From Planctomycetota bacterium (lineage in GTDB: Bacteria; Planctomycetota; Planctomycetia; Pirellulales; Pirellulaceae), in assembly GCA_014584305.1 (NCBI GenBank), contig JACTND010000152.1, forward strand, positions 1-36,625: a stretch of DNA of 36,625 nt, read 5' to 3'. The position numbers were made by a program, and so were the translations under genes. The notes beneath the pieces were generated by a model. It was given only the letters and a program-made list of their open reading frames with translations. It did no database searches and was not told where the DNA came from. Of the stretch, positions 26,211-35,563 are shown piece by piece; position 1 is the first letter of the stretch; each line of letters begins with the position of its first letter.

Positions 26211-27401
26211 TCAAACGGTGAGAAGGCCGTCAGTGCACAATGCAGCCAAAGCATCGGCCAACGACTGCAGTTGATCGCGCGTGTGATCGTGGCAAAGACT
26301 AATTCGCAGGCGCGCCGTTCCGGCCGGGACCGTTGGCTCGCGAATGGCGGGAACCAAGATGCCCAGGTTGAGCAATGACTCGGCGACCTGTAGGGCACGC
26401 TGGCTGTCACCAATGACGATCGGCACAATCGGACTCGGATTCCGGACAGGCAGCCCGCGCGATGAAAGCAAGTCGGCGAAGCCGTTGATATTCTCCCAGA
26501 GCCGTTGCCGGCGCTGAGGCTCCGTGCCGACAATGCGCAAGGCCTCGACGCCTGCGGCTGCGGCTGCCTCGGGCATAGCCGTCGAGTAGAACTGTGTTCG
26601 GCCCCGGTTGCGAATCCATTCGACCAATGTTCGCGACCCGCAAATAAAACCGCCAATCGAGCCCAAAGCCTTGCTCAAGGTTCCAACGCGCACAGCCATA
26701 CGGTCGTGAAGCTGAAGCTGCTCCACTACGCCGCGACCGGTCGAGCCGAACACGCCAGTGGCATGGGCCTCGTCCACGACCAGCATCGCATCAAACTCTT
26801 CGGCCAATTGCGCCAATTCGCTGAGCGGAGCGCTATCGCCGTCCATACTGAAAACCGAGTCGGTGACAAGGATTGCGCGGCGAAAAGCATTTCGCCGACC
26901 GGCAATCAGCTCGCGCGCATGCGCGACGTCGCCGTGGCGATAGACGAGCACCTCCGCCCGCGACAAACGGCAACCATCGACAATACTGGCATGGTTGAGT
27001 TCGTCACTCAGAATCAGATCTCCGCGCTCGACGAGGGCGGTAACGGCAGCGATATTGGCGGCGTATCCGCTGGGGAACAGGAGCGCCGCCTCAGTTTGCT
27101 CGAATGCCGCCAGTTCCCGTTCGAGGCGTTCGTGCCACACGCCGTAACCGCTGACGAGCGGACTGGCGCCGCTCCCCCAACCGCACGCTCCGGCAACGCG
27201 CCGAACGGTGTCGATCAGGCGTGGATCGGCCGCCAAGGAAAGGTAATCATTGGCGCTGAAATCAAGGCAGGTTCGACCATCCACCTGGATCAGGCCGCCG
27301 ACATGCGGGCTGTGGCGTTTGCGCAAAGTCCGCCACAATCCTTTGGCCTGGCGGCGCTTGGTTTCTTCCTCGATCCACGCCAATGAAGAACGGCTCGTCA
27401 T
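26211..27401 (-). CDS. bioF: 8-amino-7-oxononanoate synthase-like PLP enzyme
   Basis: A protein of 396 residues from ATG 27401; upstream in-frame codons belong to the preceding gene. It is an alpha-oxoamine synthase. Motifs are LDFSANDYLSLAAD at the start (substrate loop), SDELNHASIVDG (132-143), DEAHATGVFG (210-219) and SKALGSIGGF (243-252), where Lys244 should hold pyridoxal phosphate. It would condense pimeloyl-thioester with L-alanine to give 8-amino-7-oxononanoate for biotin. The closely related 2-amino-3-ketobutyrate CoA ligase (kbl) and other alpha-oxoamine synthases cannot be fully excluded, but the length and motif order fit BioF. No other bio gene is seen. It begins 10 nt after the stop of the ATPase gene. 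Confidence 0.88.
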   Translation of the reverse strand: MTSRSSLAWIEEETKRRQAKGLWRTLRKRHSPHVGGLIQVDGRTCLDFSANDYLSLAADPRLIDTVRRVAGACGWGSGASPLVSGYGVWHERLERELAAFEQTEAALLFPSGYAANIAAVTALVERGDLILSDELNHASIVDGCRLSRAEVLVYRHGDVAHARELIAGRRNAFRRAILVTDSVFSMDGDSAPLSELAQLAEEFDAMLVVDEAHATGVFGSTGRGVVEQLQLHDRMAVRVGTLSKALGSIGGFICGSRTLVEWIRNRGRTQFYSTAMPEAAAAAGVEALRIVGTEPQRRQRLWENINGFADLLSSRGLPVRNPSPIVPIVIGDSQRALQVAESLLNLGILVPAIREPTVPAGTARLRISLCHDHTRDQLQSLADALAALCTDGLLTV

Positions 27402-27411
27402 AACCAATGTT

Positions 27412-29892
27412 TCAGTCCGCCGATGGTGGAAAGGCAAATGCCGATTGTGCATTGCCCGATTCATCCACACGATAGGGGAGCCATAGCAAACCGAAGTCAT
27501 CCACCGAGATATCCGCCTTTCTGGGGGCGATCTCTTCTTCGGTTAAATCCAATTCATTGACCTGCAACTTGTCGCGCATCGCATCGACCGCTTGGCGGAA
27601 CTCTTCCTCCATTTCATCGATGCGGGCCTGGATGTCTTCCACGGATTCTTCCGCGCGGGCTACGTCGGATTGCTTGCTGGTTGCTCGTCCGATGGACTTG
27701 ACCGCAGTCGAAGCCCGCCCGACGTTGGCTGCGGTGAGCTTTTTGCGGCCCAGCAAAGCGCCCAATAGTGACTGACCCGTGGACAGAATCGATGTCAATC
27801 GGTTTTGTTTGAGCCGGTCTTTCTCGCGCGCTACCTTTTCCTCCGCGCGTCGCTTTCGGTCTTGAAGTGTCTGCAGCTTCGGTCCGAACTTCTGACGCAG
27901 CCGCTCCGTCTCCACATCGCGTCGCTCGCTGGCAGCCAATTCCAAACGAATTTTGAAATCGGACTCGCTCTCGCCCGGAGTCGAAACGAGCTTCAGTTCG
28001 GCGCATTCCAAGATCACCAATGGCTGCGAGCGGAAAAGATAATCCCGCACCTCGCGTTGCCAGTTTTTGTAGTGCTTTGCCGAGTGCAGAATCTCGGGAA
28101 CCGGTGCAAAGGTAGCCCCATCGTCCGCGGCCCCTTCAAATTCAGGACGCCACTGCACGATCTCGGCTCGTTCCCAAATATCGTCGGCCGATGTATCCGG
28201 TTTGATCGCCCGGATCAGCACATACTCCCGCCAATAGTCCACACCCCAGCCGGCCTTGACATAATGCAACCGACCGCGGGCGAACAGCGCTGGCTGCCAC
28301 AGGAGCGTCGCGCCGGCGGGGACGCGCGCCGACGGGGGCAAAAACCTTTGCGGAATCTCAGCGGGGATCAATCGCCGCCGATCGCCAGACGACTCCAGGA
28401 CGGATTTGGCGTCGATCCAATCGCGCTCCACGGCTGTCGATGCCGCCGCTGCGCTTTCGGTCTGATGCGACCGTTGCCCCTGCGTCAATTCCTGAATTTG
28501 TTGCCGCGTGAGGGGTCCCCGCAAATAGGACATCGCCCAGCGCGTCTCAAATAACACGGGCTGTGCGTCGTGGACATTGTTCATCAAGAACACCCGATTG
28601 CGCAGACCAGAAAGAACCGTGTCCAATTGCGCGCGATGAAACGCGCTGCCGGTCGCCGCGGCTGCTCCCTCCAAACCGTCCAACACCCGCGCCTTGTCGC
28701 GCTCAGTTTGTAAGCGGCCCAAAAACCATGTTCCAGTATTCGATAGGCCTTTGTAGTCCAGGTCCACGGGATTCTGTGTAGCCAGGACGATGCCTAATCC
28801 AAAAGCCCGTGCCTGTTTCAACAAGGTCAACATCGGCTGCTTCGAAGGCGGATTCTTCGATGGCGGAAAATATCCGAATACTTCGTCCATGTACAGGATG
28901 GCCCGCAAGGCGGTTGTGCCTGATTGCCCGCGCACCCAAGCCAGCACCTCTTCCAGCAATAACGTGACAAAAAACATCCGCTCCGCGTCGGACAAATGCG
29001 CAATGGAAATAATCGATACACAGGGCTGATCACCCTGGTACAACAAATTCTTGATATTCAATGGTTCGCCCTGCAACCACGCGCCGAAGGACGGCGACGC
29101 CAACAAATTGTTGATGGCCAAGGCCAAGGCGGCACGTTCCCGACTGGGAAAGAAAGCGTCGAGTTCCATGACGCCGACGCGCGTAAAGGGAGGTGTCTGA
29201 ATATCGGCGATCAACCGACCTAAATCGACGTCGGCTCCTGACCGCCAAGCGTGTTCGAGGATCATGGCCACCAAAATATGTTCGCGCGATCGCAGGGGAT
29301 CGGCCTCAATTCCCAACAATGCCAACAATCCGGACGCCGTCGAAGCGATCCGTTCGCGAAATAACTCATCGTCTTCGATGACTTGGGCACCGGGCGCGGC
29401 AAAGGACTTCAAGATGGTCAGCGGCCGCCCCGCGGTACTTCCCGGGGTATAGATGCGGAACTCCGCCTGTTGGCGGAGAGTCGCGATGCGTTCGGCATCT
29501 TGTCCCCACCGCGCCAGCCCCCGGCGCCATTTTTCGGCCTCGTCCCGGGCGTACTCTTCCAGGGTTTGTCCTTGCCGGGTCGCTTGGCCAGGATCAACCC
29601 ACGGCAGGAACTCCTCGGCAGATAGACGGGAAAATGTCAACAGCAAGTTGCCAATATCCCCTTTGGGATCGATGGCAATTACTGGAATGCGGTCCATCGC
29701 CGCTTCTTCGATCAAGCTGACGCACAGTCCGGTCTTGCCGCTACCTGTCATCCCGACGACGACGGCGTGCGTAGTCAAGTCTTTCGAGTCATACAGCAAC
29801 AAGTCGCCGAGCGCTTTGGAATCCTCTGATGCCAACTGGCGGCCCAGATAAAACACGCCCAGTTTTTCGTAGTCGATTTGATTGGGTTCCAT
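27412..29892 (-). CDS. HerA/DUF87-type P-loop ATPase
   Basis: A protein of 826 residues, ATG 29892 preceded by a weak GGGGCG. Walker A GMTGSGKT is at 47-54, followed by PVIAIDPKGDIGNLLL, the typical motif of the HerA/FtsK-like family. Walker B is ILYMDEVFGYF (332-342, Asp336/Glu337) and the sensor-like LATQNPVDLDYKG follows (370-382). The C-terminal third is a long charged coiled coil (LQDRKRRAEEKVAREKDRL) ending in an acidic, Leu-rich segment. HerA-like ATPases translocate DNA or drive protein machines as hexamers and are frequent in defence and secretion contexts. A VirB4/TraC-like role is an alternative, but there is no type IV secretion gene nearby. It lies downstream of kinase, FHA and membrane genes. 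Confidence 0.88.
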   Translation of the reverse strand: MEPNQIDYEKLGVFYLGRQLASEDSKALGDLLLYDSKDLTTHAVVVGMTGSGKTGLCVSLIEEAAMDRIPVIAIDPKGDIGNLLLTFSRLSAEEFLPWVDPGQATRQGQTLEEYARDEAEKWRRGLARWGQDAERIATLRQQAEFRIYTPGSTAGRPLTILKSFAAPGAQVIEDDELFRERIASTASGLLALLGIEADPLRSREHILVAMILEHAWRSGADVDLGRLIADIQTPPFTRVGVMELDAFFPSRERAALALAINNLLASPSFGAWLQGEPLNIKNLLYQGDQPCVSIISIAHLSDAERMFFVTLLLEEVLAWVRGQSGTTALRAILYMDEVFGYFPPSKNPPSKQPMLTLLKQARAFGLGIVLATQNPVDLDYKGLSNTGTWFLGRLQTERDKARVLDGLEGAAAATGSAFHRAQLDTVLSGLRNRVFLMNNVHDAQPVLFETRWAMSYLRGPLTRQQIQELTQGQRSHQTESAAAASTAVERDWIDAKSVLESSGDRRRLIPAEIPQRFLPPSARVPAGATLLWQPALFARGRLHYVKAGWGVDYWREYVLIRAIKPDTSADDIWERAEIVQWRPEFEGAADDGATFAPVPEILHSAKHYKNWQREVRDYLFRSQPLVILECAELKLVSTPGESESDFKIRLELAASERRDVETERLRQKFGPKLQTLQDRKRRAEEKVAREKDRLKQNRLTSILSTGQSLLGALLGRKKLTAANVGRASTAVKSIGRATSKQSDVARAEESVEDIQARIDEMEEEFRQAVDAMRDKLQVNELDLTEEEIAPRKADISVDDFGLLWLPYRVDESGNAQSAFAFPPSAD

Positions 29893-30004
29893 CGCGCCCC
29901 GCCAATAACCATGATGTATTCGGCTCTTGTTCTACGATGTGATTCTAGTCGATCGTGAGGCTCGACAACAGCGCCAATCGCGGGCATTGAGCGTGACCGA
30001 GCTA

Positions 30005-30721
30005 TCAGGTGTTGAGCAGGCGGATCACCAGGGCCAGCAACAGAACGGCCAACAGAACAGCCAACAGTTGGATGCGATGACTGTAGTGGTGACGGGTCAG
30101 CGATTCCATCCGCAGGTAACAAAATACGATCGCGATGCCGCCGATCAAGGCGAGATAGCCAAGTCCCCAATGCTTAACGCGGTTCCACGCCAGTTGCTCG
30201 CGCCGTTGATCGAGGACGTGTTTCGTGAGTGCGTCATCGAGTTGGAGTCGCGCATAGCCGCGATAGGCCAGTTTCATGTCCGGGGTCAATTCCACCAAGT
30301 GTTCCATCAATTCTGGCTCAACCAGTTCTTGCACGATGACTTTGTGCCCCGCGCCGATAATATGCTGATTGACGTAGGCCGCATCGAACCAATCGGTCCC
30401 CAACGGCTGATCGGGGAGCGAAAACTCCAAATGTTCGGCGATGCGATCGCGAATAGCCGCATCCAACGCGCGGCGGGCTTCGACGCGCGTCGGACATTGT
30501 GCGGTCGCGATCACGACTACGCGGTTATCGTTGGCTTGCGCCGCTTGATTCTGAATCCAGTCGGGACGCGGTTGGTCCAAGCGGATCGTCTCGACGTCTT
30601 GTGCGGCCGCCGACACCGCCAGCACCCACCAAGCGCAACACGCCAGCCGCACAGCCCACCGACGTCCGGTGGGATTCGCGCACGCGCGTTTCGATACTGC
30701 CAGGGAATCGAAGGCCAACAT
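30005..30721 (-). CDS. Exported or membrane-anchored hypothetical protein
   Basis: A protein of 238 residues from the ATG at 30721, whose A is the last base of the stop codon (TGATG) of the preceding kinase gene, so translation is likely coupled. Residues about 22-40 are a signal peptide (RLACCAWWVLAVSAAA). The soluble domain (about 41-170) shows IATAQCPTRVEARRALDAAI and a helical region. Two membrane helices close it (WGLGYLALIGGIAIVFCYL and IQLLAVLLAVLLLALVIRLL). No family is recognised. The tight coupling suggests a membrane partner of the kinase. Confidence 0.75.
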   Translation of the reverse strand: MLAFDSLAVSKRACANPTGRRWAVRLACCAWWVLAVSAAAQDVETIRLDQPRPDWIQNQAAQANDNRVVVIATAQCPTRVEARRALDAAIRDRIAEHLEFSLPDQPLGTDWFDAAYVNQHIIGAGHKVIVQELVEPELMEHLVELTPDMKLAYRGYARLQLDDALTKHVLDQRREQLAWNRVKHWGLGYLALIGGIAIVFCYLRMESLTRHHYSHRIQLLAVLLAVLLLALVIRLLNT

Positions 30722-32772
30722 CAAAGCGCACCTCGGCGCGCGGCCAGCTTGTGCTGATAGCGCATCTTTTTCACTTCCAGGTAGTACCAGGGAGCCGCCA
30801 GTTGCGTGGCCACGATCGAAACGCCAAACACCCAGGGGAGCCACGATTCAAACCCAAACGCGTACCCGGCACCGATCGCCAATCCAATGCCAAACGCCAC
30901 GCGCCAAATGACGATCCGGTTTCGACGCCAGGGGTCCGCCAGACGCCACCAGCGAAGGACACCAAACAACACGCCAACCGCCACGATGAAGCGCGACGCC
31001 AACTGCGGGCTCGCCCAGTTGAGTGATCGACCAATGGACCAGCGATCGACTGCAAACACCTGTGGTTCCGGGACCAACCGCGTGATCGCCAGGTACAAAG
31101 CCAGCCCCAATCCGGCCCCCGCAGCACCCATCACCAACATACGAAACAGCCATTCACCCGGCTGCCAAGACCACAATCGCGTCACGAGCAAAACGGTCCA
31201 GGTCATCAACGTGCTGGCAATGGCCGCCCAAACGCCGACCGCGACGACTTCCGGTCCCAGCGAAAACCCGCGAATGCTCAAGAACAACGCGCAAAAGGCC
31301 GCACAGGCAATTGCCCCTTTGAGCAAACTCCCCGCAATTTCGGCAGCTTGTTCGGTCCAATCGCGCGCGGCCAATCGCTGCGCAACCATGTGTTGAAAAT
31401 CCTCTTCAGTGGCGCGCGGCCGATACACGGTGCGCGGCATTGCCGGAGCGTCTTTGACAATCAGTGCGCGGATCCCAAAGTAAATGGCATACAAGACTCC
31501 CAATGCCAAGACGGATGGCAGGATCCAAGTCGAGTTGCCAATGATCGTGATCGCAATCACGACCAATAACACTACCTTCCAGGGAGTCGTCCAATCCAAA
31601 GAGTGCCACCAATCGGCCAGACCGTGCGCGCTATGATAGACGAATCGAGCGATCGGCTCGCGCGGAATCGACGAGGCCCGCAGGCTGTCTTGATGTATCG
31701 GCACAGCCAACTGCGGTACATTTGATGGGCCCCCGTGGTTCTGCCAACCTTGGTCCAATCGCAAACGGATCCGCTCAACGGCATCTTCTGCTTCCGCAGC
31801 CGCGCGTTCATCAATGACGACCGGCCCGGCCACTTCCGCCACTACTGGCGCGACTGGGTCGGGCTGCCATTGTGTGGGCACATGCGGCGACGCTGCGCCG
31901 GAAGCGATCTCGATGTCTGGCCACGGCGCGGCGGCTAATACAGCTTCGCCGCTTTGCGGCCGCCAAGGCGTATCCATCAACATGTGCGAAACGTCCGAAT
32001 AGCGCTCGGCGGGATCCTTCCGCAAACAGCGTTCGATTACGCGCCGGTAGGGCAAGGGAATTCGCGTTACATCTGGCTCCGCAGTCAGATGCTTCATGAT
32101 GATCTCGTGCGTGGTTTCACCATCGAAGGGTGGATGGCCGCAGAGCAACTCGTAGAACATGACGCCAATGGCGTAGATGTCGATCTCTTTGCCATAGCTG
32201 CCGCGACCAATCTCGGGCGCCATGTAATGAAAGGTCCCGACACTTTCCGTGTTCCCGCTGCGCCGACTGCCAGAGATGAATTTTGACAGTCCGTAATCGC
32301 CGATCTTGACGACGTTGGAGTCGGAGTCAAAAAACACGTTGCCCGGCTTGAGATCGCGATGCACAATGCCGCGCGCATGCAAGTAACTGACACCAGCGGC
32401 GATCGAAGTAATCCACATGCGGACTTGGTCTTCCGGCAGCCCTTGCGGATGACGCGCCAACAAATCGCGCAAGCTGTAACCCGGAACATACTCCATGACC
32501 ACCCAGGTTTCGCCGAAGTCCGTGACGCGGATGTCCCACAGGGAGATCAAATTGACATGCTTCATGTTCAGACATTGACGCACGCCGCGCAGTTCAATGT
32601 CAAGGTTGCGTTGAATACGCTTGGCAGCCACTTCCTTGCCGGCGTCGCTGATCGCAAAATAGACTTCGCCAAACCCGCCGACGCCGATCCCGCGCTTGAT
32701 GGTATAACCATCCAATGGGCGCGTGCCGCTGGCGTATGTGAATCTCATGACGGGTGTTCCTTGAGCGATCAT
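30721..32772 (-). CDS. Membrane-tailed Ser/Thr protein kinase
   Basis: A protein of 683 residues from ATG 32772, with GGAG 6 nt upstream; an ATG at 32748 with AAGGA before it is also possible, and the longer frame to 32928 is unlikely. The kinase is N-terminal: GVGGFGEVYF (about 30-39), Lys51 in VAAKRI, VHRDLKPGNVFFD (about 138-149), DYG at 159-161 in place of DFG, and GTFHYMAPE (179-187). Unlike the kinase at 13605, it has no repeat domain. The C-terminal half has about six to eight hydrophobic helices (VVLLVVIAITIIGNST and LLKGAIACAAFCALFL among them), anchoring it in the membrane. The next upstream gene encodes an FHA-like protein. A membrane-stress or developmental sensor is plausible; substrate unknown. 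Confidence 0.88.
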   Translation of the reverse strand: MIAQGTPVMRFTYASGTRPLDGYTIKRGIGVGGFGEVYFAISDAGKEVAAKRIQRNLDIELRGVRQCLNMKHVNLISLWDIRVTDFGETWVVMEYVPGYSLRDLLARHPQGLPEDQVRMWITSIAAGVSYLHARGIVHRDLKPGNVFFDSDSNVVKIGDYGLSKFISGSRRSGNTESVGTFHYMAPEIGRGSYGKEIDIYAIGVMFYELLCGHPPFDGETTHEIIMKHLTAEPDVTRIPLPYRRVIERCLRKDPAERYSDVSHMLMDTPWRPQSGEAVLAAAPWPDIEIASGAASPHVPTQWQPDPVAPVVAEVAGPVVIDERAAAEAEDAVERIRLRLDQGWQNHGGPSNVPQLAVPIHQDSLRASSIPREPIARFVYHSAHGLADWWHSLDWTTPWKVVLLVVIAITIIGNSTWILPSVLALGVLYAIYFGIRALIVKDAPAMPRTVYRPRATEEDFQHMVAQRLAARDWTEQAAEIAGSLLKGAIACAAFCALFLSIRGFSLGPEVVAVGVWAAIASTLMTWTVLLVTRLWSWQPGEWLFRMLVMGAAGAGLGLALYLAITRLVPEPQVFAVDRWSIGRSLNWASPQLASRFIVAVGVLFGVLRWWRLADPWRRNRIVIWRVAFGIGLAIGAGYAFGFESWLPWVFGVSIVATQLAAPWYYLEVKKMRYQHKLAARRGAL

Positions 32773-32984
32773 GGCCGACTCCGCCTGTGGGGCCGCGCCG
32801 TACCCGGTAAGGAGGTTTACTCCTGCATCCAGCGTAGCCGCGCCATTCCCCTTTTGTCTAGTTTGCCTCACAACGTCCACCCACCAAGCCCGCCGCCACG
32901 AGACGACCAGCCTGATAGAACCCACCACCAGTCCATTTTAACGCACCCACCGGCCAGCAGCGGAATAATGATGCCCCACCCTCT

Positions 32985-33611
32985 TTATATTCCGCGAGGT
33001 TCCAGCGTGATTGCCACGTCTTCGCACACTAACCGCGATCCCATGGCGACCTGCTGCAATCCACGTCCTCGCTTCCCGTCAATTTCCACCCACCGCGCCG
33101 ACTGTACGAACAATTCGCCGCTCCGATGGACCAAAATCAACGCTTTCGACAACTCCGAACAGACGATGTGCGCCGCGGGAGATTGACCCAAAATCAACGT
33201 CTCGCCCATCAATACAATGCCGTCGCTCCATGGGACCGTCCGCGCCGGACAGATCAAGTCCAACAAGGCTGTCGGTCCGAGCAGCGGCGGCTGGCGATAG
33301 CACAACGTCACTGCGTCCGACAATCGCACGATGTCTCCATGTTCCAATGTCGCCAACTCCTGGACCTGTCGGCCGTTGACCTTCACTGGGCTGGCCGCCA
33401 GCAACGCGTGTCGTCCAGCCTGCCAAATCAACTTCGCATGACGTCGTTGGACATCTCCCGCCAAAGGAATATCGACACGCGGTTCGACCACCGCGCGACC
33501 CAACCAAACCGACGTGCCGGTACACACCAAGAATCCGCCGACACCATCCACCCACATCATCCAACTTGTCTGTGCGACGGGCGAGGGAGTCGATTGCGAA
33601 GTTGAAAACAT
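32985..33611 (-). CDS. FHA-domain-like protein
   Basis: A protein of 208 residues from ATG 33611; a longer frame to 33794 is unlikely because it would overlap the hairpin and the end of the upstream gene. The FHA fold is suggested by VWLGRAVVEPRVDIPL (GR at 38-39), DVQRRHAKLIW (QRRHA at 55-59) and VNGRQVQELATLEHGDIVRL. In canonical FHA domains the phosphothreonine pocket uses GR, S/T and RxxH/N residues. Here the usual Ser before RRHA is Gln. The remainder (about 100-208) has a beta-rich second half. It probably binds a phosphopeptide, possibly a target of the kinase encoded next. It could also be a degenerate FHA. Confidence 0.75.
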   Translation of the reverse strand: MFSTSQSTPSPVAQTSWMMWVDGVGGFLVCTGTSVWLGRAVVEPRVDIPLAGDVQRRHAKLIWQAGRHALLAASPVKVNGRQVQELATLEHGDIVRLSDAVTLCYRQPPLLGPTALLDLICPARTVPWSDGIVLMGETLILGQSPAAHIVCSELSKALILVHRSGELFVQSARWVEIDGKRGRGLQQVAMGSRLVCEDVAITLEPRGI

Positions 33612-33735
33612 GTGCTGACCGCCAATCACCGGGAGTTTTGCTGCGGCGTCCGCAACGGGACGCGGGTTCGTTCTGGGGGCAGAAGCGAACCCGCGGTTTC
33701 CCTGAAACGAGGCCGAACCGAATTGTGTGCGCCCA

Positions 33736-33767
33736 CGCGCTGGGTTGCGAGAAGCCGACCCAGCGCG
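33736..33767 (-). terminator. Hairpin downstream of the coiled-coil gene
   Basis: CGCGCTGGGT (33736-33745) and ACCCAGCGCG (33758-33767) are a perfect 10-bp inverted repeat with a 12-nt loop, 14 nt past the stop codon of the gene ending at 33781 (minus strand). No T-run follows. It separates that gene from the FHA gene and could terminate or attenuate. Confidence 0.45.
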
Positions 33768-33780
33768 GTAACGCTGACCC

Positions 33781-34578
33781 CTACTTCCGCACAAACTTGG
33801 AATTCACGTCCTGGCCGAAGTATGCGTCGATTTCCTCGCGGATATCGCCCGTCGGCACCGTGTTCTCGACGGGAATCTCCCCGAAGTACTTGGGGGCCAA
33901 CTCCAGCATCTCTTCCTCAGCATCCATCGAGGCCGAGATTTCGTCGATCAACTTCTTGGTCCGAGCCAGTTGGCTGTTGTCTAGATTGATCGCGCTGGAT
34001 GTCTTGGCTACATCCAACATCCGCTCGCGGGCCGTCAAATTCTCGATCTGGGTCTCCAGTTCGCGTTGCAGCACTTGCGCCGCTTCCAATTTGGCCAACG
34101 CTGCTTCGAGGGCCTTTTGTCGGGCTTCCAGAATCTGGACGGACTTGTCGCGAGTCTGTTCGGCCGTGCGATACAAGTTGAATCGATTGCGGAGGTCTTC
34201 CTCGACGCGCGTGATGGTGTAGGAACGACCATTGGACGCGACGTACACTTCATCCCCCGACTCCAAATGCGCGCGGAGAGCAAGAATTTCTTCTTGGCGC
34301 TTGGCCAACGCGGCAGTCTGCGCTTCGATGTCTCGTTCCAAACGCTTGATCGTGGCCTTCTCCCGCGCGATTTGGAACACCATGTTCTTGACTTCCGGGT
34401 CGATCCGTTTCAACTGATCGCGCGCCGTTTCAATCTGCATGCTGATCGGCACACTTTGCTGCGCCGCATCGCGAACCTTGTTGATCGCCGTGCGGGCATA
34501 CGGCCAAGCACGGCTTCCGAACAACAGGAAGCCCGCCAGAACCAACCCTAAACCAACGTACAAAACCTTACGAATCAT
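33781..34578 (-). CDS. Membrane-anchored coiled-coil protein
   Basis: A protein of 265 residues; ATG 34578 has GGAGG about 9 nt upstream. Residues about 5-22 (VLYVGLGLVLAGFLLFG) are a single membrane helix. The rest is a long, charged coiled coil (for example QIETARDQLKRIDPEV, ATIKRLERDIEAQTAAL, LEARQKALEAALAKLEAAQ), interrupted at about residues 105-125 by DEVYVASNGRSYTITR. The acidic C-terminus ends NSKFVRK. I know this architecture from planctomycetes without a function. No PspA or LemA signature is evident. It may be a scaffold anchored in the membrane; neighbours give no direct hint. Confidence 0.72.
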   Translation of the reverse strand: MIRKVLYVGLGLVLAGFLLFGSRAWPYARTAINKVRDAAQQSVPISMQIETARDQLKRIDPEVKNMVFQIAREKATIKRLERDIEAQTAALAKRQEEILALRAHLESGDEVYVASNGRSYTITRVEEDLRNRFNLYRTAEQTRDKSVQILEARQKALEAALAKLEAAQVLQRELETQIENLTARERMLDVAKTSSAINLDNSQLARTKKLIDEISASMDAEEEMLELAPKYFGEIPVENTVPTGDIREEIDAYFGQDVNSKFVRK

Positions 34579-34684
34579 GAGCGTACTCCCTCCAAAAAAT
34601 CGGGTGCCTTGAGGCGTTCGACCTTTAACGATTTGCGAACGATTAGGGGAGTCTTCGCCCTCGCGACGAGAATATTTTGAACTC

Positions 34685-34713
34685 TTGGGAAAAAACTTGG
34701 TTTTGGGAAAAAA
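34685..34713. repeat. Two spaced TTGGGAAAAAA direct repeats
   Basis: Perfect 11-nt copies at 34685-34695 and 34703-34713 begin 18 nt apart, just upstream of the coiled-coil gene (minus strand) and after the methyltransferase stop. They could be an operator, a promoter feature or part of a terminator. Confidence 0.4.
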
Positions 34714-34729
34714 TTTTGTAAAGGACGCG

Positions 34730-35467
34730 CTAACCTTCGCTCGCCGCCTGCAGCACATAGATCGCCCAGGGAGCAACATGCTGTTCGGAAACCCACGGGA
34801 TACCCTCATCGTTCCGGCCCAGCGGCAAGGCCGTTTCGAGCACTTCTAGCCCGGCCCGATGAATTAGACTGCGATATCCCGCGTCCGTACACACGACATC
34901 GTCGATGGGACGCCGGTCAGGCACGTCGAGCATCACGATTCGTACCGGATCGCCATTTCCAGCCAAACGGTTTTCCGGGAAGTCCTTGGTTGAGAAAGAC
35001 AACCACTCATGGATATAAATCTCGGGTCGCGAAACGAGTAACACCAAACGACCCGCGCGTTGCAGATGAGCGCGGAGGCCGGTCAACGCGCGCAACTTTT
35101 CATCGTCCGTGGGAATATTGTCAAACGTGAAGGCGGCGAAGATCAAATCGAAGTCGGTCCAGGGAATCGATGCCAGTCCCCCGGCGCCGATCAAATGGTA
35201 CCTGCCGATCGGATCGCGTTTAGTCGCCTGCTCAAGCATCGCCTCCGAAATATCGACACCGAATACGTCATACCCCAACTCGCCGAGAAAGCGCGTCGAA
35301 CGCCCGGTCCCACAACCAAAGTCCAAAGCGCGGCGGCCGGAGACGTGCCTCCCGAGTATCCCAGGCATATCGCGAAACGCCAAAGAGTATGTCCCCGGAA
35401 ACCCCAGGTCAGCGTACGCCGCAGCGCGCATGGCATCGGCGTACGCATTGCCGAATGGGTTAGACAC
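34730..35467 (-). CDS. Class I SAM-dependent methyltransferase
   Basis: A protein of 245 residues starting at GTG 35467; GGGAGG is 5 nt upstream. Motif I is LDFGCGTG (48-55) and VFGVDIS (68-74) follows as motif II. Then come WTDFDLIFAAFTFDNIP and LQRAGRLVLLVS, where the cofactor and substrate strands would be. This is the Methyltransf_11/25 fold. The substrate cannot be named: small molecules, quinones or rRNA all remain possible. Confidence 0.85.
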   Translation of the reverse strand: MSNPFGNAYADAMRAAAYADLGFPGTYSLAFRDMPGILGRHVSGRRALDFGCGTGRSTRFLGELGYDVFGVDISEAMLEQATKRDPIGRYHLIGAGGLASIPWTDFDLIFAAFTFDNIPTDDEKLRALTGLRAHLQRAGRLVLLVSRPEIYIHEWLSFSTKDFPENRLAGNGDPVRIVMLDVPDRRPIDDVVCTDAGYRSLIHRAGLEVLETALPLGRNDEGIPWVSEQHVAPWAIYVLQAASEG

Positions 35468-35544
35468 TACAACCTCCCGATGTTGACTCGATGTACAAAC
35501 TCGCTATTTGGGCCCGATTGGCGACGCTTGCCCTACTTTGGTTG

Positions 35545-35563
35545 CGCGATAGCTTCTATCGCG
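35545..35563. terminator. Hairpin between the methyltransferase and YdeI-like genes
   Basis: CGCGATAG (35545-35552) and CTATCGCG (35556-35563) form a perfect 8-bp stem with a 3-nt loop, 125 nt past the YdeI-like stop codon on the minus strand. No T-run follows. The rest of 35468-35687 shows no gene I would support. Confidence 0.35.

Noticed and set aside
26540..26570. GCCTGCGGCTGCGGCTGCC as another copy of the dispersed repeat
   Set aside because: It lies in bioF and encodes an Ala-rich stretch; the flanks do not match the repeat.
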